The notes beneath the pieces are model-generated. The model ran no database searches. It was not told the DNA's origin and worked only from the letters and a program-made list of their open reading frames with translations. Position numbers and translations under genes: made by a program. Positions 36,335-47,717 of a stretch of 64,000 nt of DNA are shown here, piece after piece (the stretch's first letter is position 1; each line of letters starts with the position of its first letter). Origin of the DNA: Nemophila menziesii (lineage: Eukaryota; Streptophyta; Magnoliopsida; Boraginales; Hydrophyllaceae); the NCBI GenBank assembly GCA_029959085.1, contig JARWIR010000013.1, positions 11,161,186 through 11,225,185 on the forward strand. Reading direction: 5' to 3'.

Positions 36335-37716
36335 TAGCACCAATACTGCATTCCAACACGTCAAACTCTTGAATCTTTTTATTTTATTTTCAAGACACAA
36401 ATTTTTTAAGACCACGTTGTTGAGCAATGTTATTGATTTGAGCCTTTTTTAGTATAAGACACTTATGTCATACTAATAGGTCACTTAAGTCTCAGGTAAA
36501 TGGGACGATCATTTGGTTCTCATGAAATAACTTTCATGTTCAAACTGCCTTCACTAGGAATCCCAACTCACATGGCCTCAAAAGTATTTGGCCATGATCA
36601 GAGACACTACACACGACATGAGTAAATTCACTACATAATATGACATACAAGCTAACTAGATTAACCTTCAGTCAACTAGGCACACACTTCACAAACGGTC
36701 AAATGACGATTTCATGACTACATATAGTCTTTCTAAAGACGGTTAATGTAACTAATTTCATATTAATTTTTTACACCGCAATATCTTAATCTTTTTGACA
36801 ACTTTTCATCACCAAAATCTATTTTGGGTTCCATCATAAACCTTCAATGATTTGAGGCTTTGAGCATTAGAGTGTCATCGGGAGTCTTGATCTCGTGATG
36901 CTGACACTCATGTTTGTTTGCCCCATTCACATTGCATTATAATGAAAGGAGTTAATCCAGTCGTAACATCATGTTATCTTATCATGACACTGGGAGAAGA
37001 CGTTTTTTGTCTCTAACAATAGTTAGTGGTCGAAATTACAAGAGGGAAAGAAATAAAAGAGGAATAGAGAGAATTTCAGATATTGCGGTATAATATTGAT
37101 TAATTGTTATTTGCTTTTTATATTAAATATAAAATGGTATTTGAGTAATGTATTAGAGTTTGGTGGATAGTAGTAATAAACAAATAATTGTTAGGTGGTT
37201 TATTGGAAAAAGAAGCTTTTCTCAAGTTTTTAAGGATATTTTCTTAATAATCACCTTTAAACTAAAGTAAAATATAAATTGTTGGCTACTTTAAAAATGA
37301 ATTATACTTTTTCCCCCAAAAATTGAAACACAGTAGATTCACGAATTGTTCCTAGCTGGTTAATTTTGTACAATCCTGTATAAAGATATTGTTCTTTGTA
37401 ATCTACTATTGATTTCCTTGAAATATACTGTACTAACAGTACACTGACATAAAAAAAAGAGTATCAATAATTTGGTGTGACCACTAGCTAACATTAGAAA
37501 GTAGAAGAAAAAAATAAAGATTATATGATTTCGATCAGCCATTTCACGTGGCGAATTAAGTTGCTCAAACAATAGAAAGTCCTTCAAGATTAAGCTTTTC
37601 AGTTCTCCTCAAAGAAAACATCAATTTAATTATAGCTGAAATTAATAGATTATAAATAAGAACCCGACATAATGAGGAGATTAATTCTCATTCGAATTTT
37701 AAAGTTTATTATCATT
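36335..37716. other. Intergenic, mostly unrecognised
   Basis: The left part may continue the decayed hAT transposon upstream of its DUF659 part, but I could not read motifs there. The right part is the 3' flank of the MYB gene. Confidence 0.4.
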
Positions 37717-38499
37717 CTAATGAAATCCCGAGGAAGTGTCCGGAAACGAAGACGTAACATACTCCCTAACTTCCCTGGCAATAACACTCCTCATAGCATC
37801 CCAAAACCCGTTGGGCAAAGTCTCCTCCTCCCGCCTCTCCGTTATCTCATGGCCTCCGCCACCACCATGACCACCACCCATTCCCGGTGGCGCTAATGAC
37901 AATGTGGTCATCGGGTCAAATTCATGATAATTGTTGCTTAAAGTAGCATTGTCTGCATTACTATAATTAACGTCCATGCATGACATTGAGATTGATGAAG
38001 TCTTGTTCAAATCAACAATATTAAAAACATGTTCTTTTTGCTTTTGATATTGATCTTGACCTTGTTGTTGATTTTGATAGTACCTTCGTTTTAAGGTAGA
38101 ATTCCAATGATTCTTGACAGCATTATCAGTCCTACCAGGTAATAACCTAGCAATAGTAGCCCATCTATTACCATATGTACCATGAGCAGCCATGATAGCT
38201 TCATCTTCAGCTGCTGAAAATGGACGATGTTCCACGTTAGGACTAAGCTGATTACACCATCTTAACCTACAAGATTTTCCAGAACGACCCTTTATATATT
38301 TACTTATCAAAGACCAATTCTTTGCACCATATTTCTCAACAAGCTTTGTTAAGATCTTGTCTTCTTCAGCACTCCATGGACCTTTTATTCTCTCTGGTTT
38401 GTTGAAATCGCGTAAACCCTTTCCTTGCGAAGAATCTGATGAAGATGAATCGTTGTATGATGATGATGTAGTTGATGAACATCTATTAAAAACTTCCAT
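37717..38499 (-). CDS. R2R3-MYB transcription factor (MYB44/73-like), 260 aa
   Basis: A single uninterrupted frame of 260 residues. A Ser-rich N-terminus is followed by R2 (about residues 37-87, Trp at 42, 62, 81) and R3 (about 89-138, Phe94 then Trp113 and Trp132). These are the helix-turn-helix repeats that bind DNA in the nucleus. [19 protein letters not shown] and [17 protein letters not shown] are typical of subgroup 22 (MYB44, MYB70, MYB73, MYB77), which also lacks introns. Further on, TTLSLAPPG (about 199-206) stands where this group has a T-S-L-S-L-S-L-P-G-like motif, and [17 protein letters not shown] resembles its C-terminal helix. The subgroup is known for stress and hormone responses; that role is inferred. 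The first ATG is 38499. A TATA box lies 78 bp upstream. Confidence 0.93.
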   Translation of the reverse strand: MEVFNRCSSTTSSSYNDSSSSDSSQGKGLRDFNKPERIKGPWSAEEDKILTKLVEKYGAKNWSLISKYIKGRSGKSCRLRWCNQLSPNVEHRPFSAAEDEAIMAAHGTYGNRWATIARLLPGRTDNAVKNHWNSTLKRRYYQNQQQGQDQYQKQKEHVFNIVDLNKTSSISMSCMDVNYSNADNATLSNNYHEFDPMTTLSLAPPGMGGGHGGGGGHEITERREEETLPNGFWDAMRSVIAREVREYVTSSFPDTSSGFH

Positions 38500-38576
38500 T
38501 TTTAGATGGATGGATTTGTTGGTGTTTGAGATTAATATATGGTGGGGCTGTTTGATGTGAAGAAGAGCAAGTGGGG

Positions 38577-38584
38577 TATATATA
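38577..38584 (-). promoter_or_regulatory. Putative TATA box of the MYB gene
   Basis: TATATATA on the minus strand within CCTATATATACCCC, 78 bp upstream of the start codon. Confidence 0.55.
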
Positions 38585-38589
38585 GGTGA

Positions 38590-39300
38590 GAAGAATTGTA
38601 TTGTTTAATATAGTAGTAGTAAAATATTATTGGAGGGTGTGTGCATTTTGTTTATGGGATTTTTTAAGGACAAATTAAAAGTAAGGTGGGTTGGTTGGTT
38701 GGTTCTTGGAAATTACCTCGTGTGATGTGGGTAGGGGTTTTATTTGTAACCACAATTATTATTGTACTTGTGTATATGCGCACCAGTTGTTATATGTCTA
38801 AATATCTGATTATTGTTTTCCAGAGATCTGTTACTCTCTTTTCTTTTCTTTTCATTTCATTTTAAGATAGTAGAATACATATAGGAATTCCAATCCCAAG
38901 TAGCCAGAGCCTTCGTCATCCATTTAGACGGTATAAGTTCAAACCGTGTCAATGATATCAAATCCGAAAAATAACTCTCCTATGTAACAAAAAAAATACA
39001 TAATGGAATTTTATTTTACATAAATCAAAGTAAAAAGTTATTTTAATAACGGTCTCTCTTCAAATTTTACTATATAAGATTATAAAATAGTTATCTATGA
39101 ATACTTGTCCATTTTAAAAAATTGGAACAGTTTTTAATTTTTTAGATTTACTTTACCTTTATTAAAATATTAAAATATATATTTTTAATAAATAGTTAAG
39201 ATATTAAGATAATTTATTAAGTATACTAGGTAAAATTTGTGTCTGAAAATACTCAAGATTTTTTTAATTCTATTGACGAGAATTGAATCCAGGTTTCTTG
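38590..39300. other. MYB 5' flank and AT-rich spacer
   Basis: No gene. Around 38915-38965 a short stretch with AGTTCAAACC resembles a tRNA-type B box, but no A box or tail supports a SINE. Confidence 0.4.
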
Positions 39301-39306
39301 GATGAA

Positions 39307-39535
39307 AATCAAGGTTAAGGTTAAAGTTTAAGTTTAGGTTTATGTTAAGGTTAAGGATAAGGCAGGGTTAAGGTTAAGGTTAAGGTTAAGGTTAAAGTTT
39401 AGGTCAATGTTTAGGTCAAGGTTAAAGTTATTTTTAAGGTTTAGGTCAATGTTTAGGTCAAGGTTAAAGTTTGTAAGATTTAGGTCAAAATTAAGGTTTA
39501 AGATTTAAGGTTAAGGTTTAAGGTTTAATGTTTAG
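39307..39535 (+). repeat. Degenerate TTAAGG / TTTAGGTC short tandem repeat
   Basis: Reads as repeated AAGGTTAAGGTTAAGG with variants (AAAGTTTAGG, AGGTCAATGTTTAGGTCAAGG). The best stretch is about 39366-39395, with five near-perfect TTAAGG units. It is not the canonical plant telomere unit TTTAGGG, although single TTTAGG words occur. Confidence 0.9.
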
Positions 39536-39539
39536 TCAT

Positions 39540-41690
39540 TGCTTTTTATTTTCTTAATACTCCCATGTGTTTTAATTGCTTAAACTCTAGTTGCAAAAGT
39601 TTTGGATAATTTTAACGGTTTTAAATAGTCTAAGAGCCTATTTATAAAAAAAATCCTCAAAATTTTGGGATTTCAAAATGTAATTTTTAAAAATTCTTTC
39701 CATGTCTTGCTTATGTATTTTTATTTGGATTAAAAAAAATTACGAAAACCTTGAGGATGATATTATGATTTTGAAATTCGTAGTACATTTAGTGCAAAAT
39801 CTAAAATTTCTGAAATCACAAATCGAAACTCCAATTTGTTCAAACTGGAAAACCGGTTTCGTAATTTTTTTTATCGTATACAAATTTGGCTCTCTCTTTC
39901 CAAACTCATCAAAAACGCATTTTTATGATACTAACTCAGTTTTTAATGATATCTTTTTATTTTATACTTGCCTTATATTTCTAGATATCTTAATTTTCTT
40001 GTTTGGCTAATTAGTCTCGTTTGAGAACTTATCACGTGGAATTTGTGTTTGAAGAAAGATTGCGTCTCATTCATACATAGGTTTTTGCGATCATCATTTC
40101 CCTCTTATTTGAGTTTCCACAATTATCTTGCATATCCTTCCTCTTAGGTTCATCTGGATTAATATATCTCTATTCACTTGATTGGGCTTAATTTGTATAT
40201 ATAGCCCTCCCTATATTTTATGAAGACAAAGAAGGAGAGATGTCATACTTAGAAATACAACGCTTATATGATCTATATGATCTATTTTATTCTACATTCC
40301 TATTTCAAGACATGTTGCAATTTTGTGCCTATCAAATAATATATTCCTAACACTAATTGTTACATATTTTACATATTCTAACCATGACTCTGAGGTCACA
40401 TAACTTGTATTGAGATATGTGCTTTGTATGAGGGGGGATTGTGCCTTGAAGGACTTCATATGTGATTTACGTATCATTTGATCATATATGCACTATGTGA
40501 GGAGTAGTCATGCCATTAAAATTCCACATATATATTGTGTTGCATATTATTTTCAGAGTGTAGTTGTGTAGGATTTTGTCATTATAAAAATAGGGAGAAC
40601 GTTGGCACATTGCCCCTTTTTTAGGTTGTTTTAATATGACAAATTCTTAAAAAATTTAGTTACAAATTGCATAACCGGATGATTTCTCAGTGCAATAAGT
40701 CTTACATCTAGATAAAGCATCCAAGCATGATTATACCAGCTGAATCATGTTTTAACACTTTCACCCATTTTAATCACGTTTTAGATTTTATGTGCATTTA
40801 TATGAGTTGAACATATTCTAAATTATAATATGTTATGTGCATTATGTTAGACAAAATAATAAAATACAAAATCGTTATTTTCACATCTAGAACACATCAT
40901 ATGTTAGAAGTAAAAACATCATAATCATCTTCATGTGTGATACATGTGCATTCATTTAAGTTGAACACTTTTTAGAGCACAACTTTAAATGCGTACTGAA
41001 TTTGATAAAATATTAAACTACATACTTTCTTATATGAATTATTAGAACATTTAAAATGTTAAGAGCAAAAGTATATAAGTATAACTTCTATGCACAAACA
41101 TGTACATACACTTTCTCATCTAATGAACATGTTTTATGTCATAACCTCTCGTGTGATGTGAATTTGGACATGTCACGAACTAAAAGTTTCCCTAAAACAA
41201 CATTTTAAACATATCTTATAAAGGAAGTTTTGGTATTTGAGTGACGAATCAAAATCTATTAAATGTACAAGACAAGAAGAACTGACTACCCTTCTCCAAA
41301 TCAATACAGATTTCTGATTCAGTTATAGTATCCAAATTTAGACAAAAATAGGGATTCTGATGTAGAAAAATACAAAACCATCTCAAATATCTAGTCATCA
41401 ATCAAAGATGCCACATAAGATCCTACCGTTAATGAACCAGATCAGTTTTTCATTTACGACAAAGCGAACCGCCTATTCGAGCCAGTTCGTAGAATTTTAT
41501 TTTCAAATAGACATATAACTGTGAGACACAACTTTCATATCATCAAAGGGTTCATCCCACAAGTGATTTCAAGACTCAAGCTAAATTCTTCATTTTTATA
41601 TCACTGAAAACTTGATGCACTTCATGGTTATATCCACTCAATAGTAGTTATATTTTTCACTATGATATCAACTCTCTAAGAGTTTATCTA
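39540..41690. other. Intergenic, nothing recognised
   Basis: AT-rich DNA. The 102-codon plus frame 39702-40010 has hydrophobic runs but no recognisable domain. Confidence 0.4.
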
Positions 41691-41699
41691 TCATTGTTG

Positions 41700-42090
41700 T
41701 CTTCATTCATAAACATGTACGCTCTAACTCGAATTTTGAAGGGTGGTTATGATATTAGAGGATAGGCTTGTTAGCTCTTTAAAGAAGAGAAGACTTTATC
41801 TTATCGAAGTTGTTTGAGGGTTGCGCCCTTAAAAGTCACAATTAATTTAGTTATTGAACCTGTAAAAATCATGTGTGATGATTGTGATTGAGCCCGGTAA
41901 AAATCACGGTGTATTAGTTTTATTTTTCATCGTTGAGAAAAACGAGAAGTTTAGTGGACAAACTTAAAATCCTAAGGGTGATTTATTAAGTGGTGGACTA
42001 GATCTTTGGGAGTCAAACCATCCAAAAACGTGTGTGTGTCTGACTATCTCGTATCCCTATCTCTTTACATTTTACTTTGTATATGCATGA
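41700..42090 (+). mobile_element. Possible Ty1/copia LTR remnant
   Basis: The order GGGTTGCGCC..., TTGAGCCCGGTAAAAATCA, then GTGGACTAGATC..GGGAGTCAAACCAtCC and a CTATCTC-rich stretch resembles the transcribed end of some plant copia LTRs as I remember them. No partner LTR, primer site or TSD was found, so the call is weak. Confidence 0.3.
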
Positions 42091-42160
42091 TTATCTTGAT
42101 TATCAAACTGTAATTATTATCATTGCATGACCCTCTAAGTATGTGATTATTTGCCTTGTA

Positions 42161-42666
42161 CTCCCTATGTTCCGCAAATAATGTTCACTTACTAAAAATA
42201 GTGCTCAAAAAATATTATCCACTTAGGATCTCAATACGAATTTTTCCAACTTTTTCACTATTACCCTTACTAAAATATTACTCCATCCGTCCATTTTTAT
42301 TTGTCCTATTTTTGTGGCACAAGGATTAAAAAAGATATTAAATACACCCCCTCTTTACTATATTACCCCTATTTATCAAGTATAATGTTATTTATTGCAC
42401 CATTACTTTTAGTTAATTAATTAAGGGTGATATTAGAAAAATTGGGGAAAAAATATCTTGATAATGTAAAGATATTGTTGGACACCTCTTTTTAGAAAGA
42501 AGGACAAATAAAAGTGGACCGAGGGAGTTAATATTTATATTTCTAAATACATATTTAAAATATCAAGACACTTTATGAGGGGTATTTTTGTAGTGGTGTA
42601 TGCATTTATTATCTTTCAAAATATGTGCAAAGAACGAAGTTTACATTATTTGTGGAATAGAGGGAG
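42161..42666. mobile_element. Stowaway-type MITE, interrupted by a second MITE
   Basis: Starts CTCCCTATGTTCC and ends GGAATAGAGGGAG, flanked by TA at 42159-42160 and 42667-42668. These are typical Stowaway (Tc1/mariner) ends and TSD. A 256-bp relative without the insertion lies at 47100-47355 and shares the TTACCCTTA..TAAAATATT and ATATCAAGA(C/T)ACTTTAT blocks. That copy shows where this one was interrupted. Confidence 0.9.
42281..42528. mobile_element. Second Stowaway-type MITE nested inside the first
   Basis: Starts CTCCATCCGTCCA and ends TGGACCGAGGGAG(T), with TA before it and TTA after. It interrupts the outer MITE between ...TAAAATAT and TAATATTTATATTTC. Its internal sequence (GTCCTATTTTTGTGGC, AAGGACAAATAAAAG) differs from the outer element, so it belongs to another Stowaway family. 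Confidence 0.88.
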
Positions 42667-42668
42667 TA

Positions 42669-43374
42669 GAAGTTTTTGAACTAATACCTTATTGATTAAA
42701 CTCTTTATGTTCGAATTGCATCTTTCTTTTAACAAACTTATCTTGTATCCTAGTGTATAATCCTTTAGAATTTGTTAAACTTACTTGATTAGATTTCAAC
42801 TAATAGTATGTCTTTGATTAAATGTTCAATTAAGGATTATTTCTTGATTGTCCTATCCCCCACCCTAACCCTTCTCCTTTACAAGACTTACAATAATCTT
42901 CCTCTTAAAAACAATAGTCGGTATCCTATAGGAATAGGAAATGAGATTAAAGGTTGGGGTCCAGTCATTATCCGTTAGTATGTATACATATTTTAATTCT
43001 TATATACTTATTGGTATTATCATTATCATCATATTCATATTTAAACTCTATATTATTCATAATATGTGTAAATTAGTATCTTTTAACTCGTATCATGATT
43101 AAGCTCTATGTGGGTTAGGAGATCTAAAATCATGTCACTGATTTGATTGTTAAGAGAGTCGTTGTGTTTAGTTTGTCTTTTAATTAAGTGTCTTTTTCTT
43201 TTTTTGAATTTAGTTTTATTTTATATTCCAATCTTTCCCCTTTGAAATTTCTTATCTATATTTGTTTTTAATAATATCAGATGCTACGTGTTGTGAGAAA
43301 AAAACTTTATGTCATGTATGTTTATTCATTGTTTTTGCTATGTTACAATATTTAATATAGGGAAGTTCTTCCAT
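42669..43374. other. AT-rich spacer
   Basis: Nothing recognised. Confidence 0.4.
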
Positions 43375-43632
43375 CCAATATTGGATGATTTAATACTGTT
43401 ATTACTCAATACTATAATGACACACACGAACCCCATGTTTTAAATTTGAATAAAATATATATAATAATTATTTACCTAATCTAATAACACTTGTATTGTT
43501 AATAATATTAATGGGTATAATATAATAGCTATTGGATTATCCAGTTTTAAATGAAAATTTTACCCTTTGACATATTTTTTTTAATGCTATAATAATTGGA
43601 AATCATGTTATTCAATATCTATATATAATAAA

Positions 43633-44738
43633 GGGTTAATGCTCAACAAACCCTGCAGCCTTGTCAACTATCTCGAAAAAATACTGTATTTTTTAACCTC
43701 CTAAGGTAGTTTGAGTTCGCTTCTAACTGACGGCAACAAAATAGTTTAATGGATACATTAAGAAATTGTACAAAGGTACCATAAAAAACGAGTAATTAAT
43801 TATTTTAAAAACAAAACACTTAAATAATATGCATCAGACAAAGAATTTAAAAAACACACAATTTGAGTTAAGGGAAATTCCCAAAACTCAAAATGTTGAG
43901 TTTTGAGAATCTTTTCAAAACTCAAACTGCTCTTTTTTTACTATATTTTTGTTCATAATCTACAAACATATAGTGTTATATATATAATTATATTTTATGA
44001 TATATACTTATCGTCGTTATTCATAAACACTAAAAAGAACTAAAATATATTTTAATAATGCAAACATGAAGCCACAAAAATAATAATTTGAGTTTTGAAA
44101 ATTCTCAAAACTTTGAAAACTCAAACTACTTCTTTTTTTGCGGCGTTTTTGTTTAGTAATCCAGTTATTGGGGGTATGTTTTCCAATGTTAGTTTATAAT
44201 ACATGTATATTTCGCATGATTCTGAGCATAAAAGTAGATATGGCTATGTTAAAATTTAACGAAGACCAATAGTGCAATTTTACCTAATCTTTATATGAAG
44301 TTAATCATCTATGTACACTTAACAGGCTCTTGCAGGAGGTTCAATGATACAAGTTAGCAATTTCGCTATGAGTATGAAAATAGAATTGGCTATGTCAAAA
44401 TTTAATCTAGGTAAAAAGTTCATTTTTTTTTGTTTAAACGTTAAATTATAAGTTATTTGATCTTAAAATCTCTCAATTTTGGATTTTTCACACTTTTTAT
44501 GATTGGAACAAGATCAAGGTTAGATGTTGTGATGGATCATAATTTACCGGTGATGTTTGCAGTTAGAAAAATGATTTAGAAGTAGAGAAGATATAGAGAA
44601 GATCGACGGCGGTTGTGGTAAAAAAAAAGGTAAAAGAGAAAGAATTAAATGTATGATGCCTTTCGTGGAAAAGTAAATAACGACTATAGTGAGAAGAAAT
44701 AAAAACTAACATGACAGGATTCTTGAGCATTAATCTAT
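43633..44738. mobile_element. TIR element, about 1.1 kb, in duplication copy 1
   Basis: The left end reads GGGTTAATGCTCAACAAACCCTG and the right end, reverse-complemented, reads ATAGATTAATGCTCAAGAATCCTG. These inverted repeats share TTAATGCTCAA. The direct repeat TAATAAA (43626-43632 and 44739-44745) flanks it. Inside are repeated TTTGAGTTTTGAGAAT-type segments near 43860-43925 and 44085-44130, themselves partly palindromic. No transposase is recognisable. The superfamily is uncertain, possibly MULE-like. Confidence 0.65.
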
Positions 44739-45022
44739 TAATAAATACATCAGTTTGTACACTCCAATTATTTTTTAACGCAATACAAATATTGGTTAAT
44801 ATTATACTAATCCACTAAATCCTATATTGTTAATAAAAATCACATTCCATTCTTCATTCGATCAAAAAGATTATAAAAAAAATTCTATCTGATTGGTTTA
44901 ACATTGTTATTACCCAATCATCACACTTACCCTATATTTTAACTTTGAATAAACAATAACAATAATTATTTACTTAATCAAATAATACATATATTATTAA
45001 TATAATTAGTAGATATAATATA

Positions 45023-45435
45023 GGGTCAATGCCCCAAAAAATCAAAATAATATTATACTTGCCCCAAAGAATCATCCATTAATTTACTATTATAAGATTA
45101 CATATTTACCCTTACACCATAAGAACTATTCCCGTCACGGACGATTCCCGTCACACGACGATTCCCGTCACGGACGATTCCCATCACGGACGATTCCCGT
45201 CACCGACGATTCCCGTCACCGACGATTCCCGTCACCGACGATTTCCGTCACCGACGATTCCCATCACCCGACGATTCCCGTAATCCCGTCAACGCGACGA
45301 ATAATGTATAGTAGGGATAGTATAGTCAAATAATGTATAAAATAATTCAATTGATGATGTTATTGGGAAGAAATTTTGTCATTGATGTTATTGGGATGAA
45401 AATAATATTATTTTGATTTTTTGGGTCATTTTCCC
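45023..45435. mobile_element. MULE-type element, 413 bp, in duplication copy 2
   Basis: The left end is GGGTCAATGCCCC followed by an A-run and TCAAAATAATATTA. The right end, reverse-complemented, is GGGAAAATGACCC followed by the same A-run and TCAAAATAATATTA, giving TIRs of about 35 bp. A perfect 9-bp TSD, TATAATATA, lies at 45014-45022 and 45436-45444. The core holds a GC-rich minisatellite. No coding capacity. Confidence 0.92.
45129..45300 (+). repeat. 16-bp GC-rich minisatellite (GACGATTCCCGTCACC)
   Basis: Nine to ten consecutive units of GACGATTCCCGTCACC with changes such as CCCAT, TTTCC and CACGG or CACACG linkers. It lies inside the 413-bp MULE-type element and is CpG-rich in an AT-rich surround. 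Confidence 0.95.
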
Positions 45436-45770
45436 TATAATATACTAGTTATTGGACTATCTAATTTTGAATAAAAGTTTGACCTTTAAATATATCATTT
45501 TAATATTATGATAATTAAAAATCATTTTATTCTATATTTATATATATGATAAATACATCAATTTGTGCACTTTGAAAGCGCTTATCCAATCTAGTGGCTT
45601 TCCAATGTACCAAAACAAAAAACAAAAAGGAAAAGCGCTTATCATACAATTTTTTTTTTTTTTTTTTTTGTCATTGCTTATCATACAAATACTGTTGAGT
45701 ATTACACTAATCCACTAAACCCTATATTTTCAATAAAAATCACATCACATTCTTCATTCAATCAAAACCC

Positions 45771-46528
45771 TATTTTTACTTTATACTCAATGAAAAATTT
45801 GGTGAATAAAGGTGATGATGATGTCAAGAAGCCCTTAACATTGTTTTGGTCTAATTCAATGAATTGAGTGTAAAACATAATTAAGCTTGATGTTATCATT
45901 ATTATGGTTTTGTCGTGTAGCTAAGATACATAGCTTTACAACATCTGGTTCATGATTTTGGATAGATATGTACACCGACCGTACAATAATGTACATGGAT
46001 TTATTACAACATTTTAGGATACTAAGTACGAATAATTTACTTAACGCGATAAAGGAGACAGCTTGACATGGTTCAGTGTTAAAGTTATTATACACTAAAG
46101 GAAATTAACCAAATATTTCAAATGTGACAAACTTTTGTGATATTGCCAAATTAATTAGCTTATTACACTTTCGTCTACAGCATTGAATAGAGAACAACTT
46201 GACAAATCTAAAGTCCCTTTCACTCTTAATGCGATTAACTAAACCATGGCCCGAGAAATAAATAATGACATTATGCTTAATAACCAAGAGAAACAAGAAA
46301 GTAAAGGTTTAAGCCATGTACATCTAATGGAAAAGAACAAAAAATTAAAAGTTGCTTTTGTAGCTATCTTTTAACTACTTTGAAGATGGTAACACTTTTT
46401 CTTAGTATAATATTTCACCCCGGCTCAATGGATATATTCCTAAGCTAATGTATGTAGATACAAAATAGGAAAAATATTTCCACCGTCCCCTTAAATTTAC
46501 TTCACAATTAACTGATGGTTCCTTATTG
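45771..46528. other. AT-rich spacer
   Basis: Nothing recognised. The small minus frames at 45856-46296 have no motif. Confidence 0.4.
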
Positions 46529-46655
46529 TTAAAATATGAGGAAAATACAAACTGAGTTCTTAAATGGACTATTAAAATTCTAGTTATAAAGAAATATTTT
46601 TAAAATCCAAATTCTAAGTTTTTGGTTTCTATTTTTACTTTTTTAACCATGTTCT

Positions 46656-47717
46656 TAGGGGTGGAAATCGAATTCGAAAATTTCGATTTCCGACTTTTTC
46701 GATCCGAAAATTTCGATTTCGGAACAGATTTTTAAGGTTTCGAAATTCCGAAATTCCGATTTCCGATTTTTCCAAAAAAATCGGATCGGAATTGGAACTA
46801 CATATAAATTTCTGAAATTTCCGGGTTTTCCGATCCGATTTTATTTTCCGAATTATATTTCTGATCCGATTTTATTTCCAAATTATATTACCGAATTATA
46901 AATTATATTTCAAAATAGTATTGCATGGAATATTTGAAACATGAAAATCAATGGCCTGTTTCATTGGTCCTTGAAACATGTAATATTGCAGGATCATTCC
47001 AAGACATTTTTGCAATATTTGTTTTTACTTGTAATTGGAAAACTGATATTGGTTTAGAATTGTTGTTTTTAACTACGGTTACTTTTCATGTAAGTTTTAC
47101 TCCCTCTGTTTCACTGAAATTATCCATTTGCTAAAAATAATGTTCCAAATATATTGTCCACTTAGGAGTTCAAGACACTTTTTTCCTATTTTTTCCACTA
47201 TTACCCTTATTAAAATATTGAAAATTATATTTCCAATACACATTTAAGATATCAAGATACTTTATTAGTGGTATTTTTGTAATGGTGAACGCATTTATTA
47301 TGTTTCTTAATATATGTGAAAAGCTAAGTGGACAAATTAAGTGGAACAGAGGGAGTAAAAGTTTAGTTTTTAACTATTATTACTCTTCATGTAAGTTTTA
47401 TAAGTTTAGTTTTTGAATACTGTAACTCTTCGTGTAAGTTTTAAACTAGTGTTCTGATTTATAACCCTTAGTTCCGCAATTTTCGAACAAAAAATCCCGA
47501 AATGCCAACTCAAATTTCCGAATTTTCCGAACCAAAAGTTCCGAAATTTCTGAATTTTCGGTAAATTCAGAAATTCCGAAATTCCGAATTAGGAATTGTT
47601 TTACCCAATTCCGAAAAATTAGATAGGAATTGAAACGGAAAAAATCTATTCCGAAATAAATTGGAATTTTTTCGAAATACCCTTTTTCCGATCTGTTCCT
47701 TCTGATTTCCACCCCTA
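46656..47717. mobile_element. hAT-like element nested in element B, 1062 bp
   Basis: Ends are TAGGGGTGGAAATC and GATTTCCACCCCTA, perfect inverted repeats of the hAT type. The flanks are CATGTTCT (46648-46655) and CTTGTTCT (47718-47725), an 8-bp TSD with one mismatch. Both arms are rich in TTCCGAAATTTCGG-like words, so they fold on each other. A Stowaway MITE lies inside. No transposase. Confidence 0.88.
47100..47355. mobile_element. Stowaway-type MITE, 256 bp
   Basis: Starts CTCCCTCTGTTTC and ends GGAACAGAGGGAG, with TA at 47098-47099 and 47356-47357. It is the uninterrupted relative of the MITE at 42161-42666. Confidence 0.93.

Larger units (their letters stand above)
43375..45770 (+). repeat. 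Direct duplication of an about 400-bp AT-rich unit
   Basis: Copy 1 comprises 43375-43632 plus 44746-44880. Copy 2 comprises about 44885-45022 plus 45445-45770. Shared blocks are TTTAATACTGTTATTAC against TTTAACATTGTTATTAC; the ATAATTATTTAC(C/T)TAATC block; ATTGGA(T/C)TATC; ATAAATACATCA(G/A)TTTGT; and ACTAATCCACTAAA(T/C)CCTATATT. A different TIR element has inserted into each copy, so each copy shows the other's empty site. A poly-T run interrupts copy 2 at about 45650-45670. Confidence 0.75.

Noticed and set aside
38915..38965. tRNA-derived SINE suggested by AGTTCAAACC
   Set aside because: No A box at the right distance and no tail or TSD.
39307..39535. True interstitial telomere
   Set aside because: The main unit is TTAAGG, not TTTAGGG, and is degenerate. 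Kept only as a telomere-like curiosity.
41700..42090. Complete copia LTR
   Set aside because: Resemblance to LTR end words only, with no second LTR or primer site. Listed at low confidence instead.
45129..45300. CRISPR-like regular repeats
   Set aside because: The units are contiguous without spacers, and the DNA is plant nuclear sequence. It is a minisatellite.
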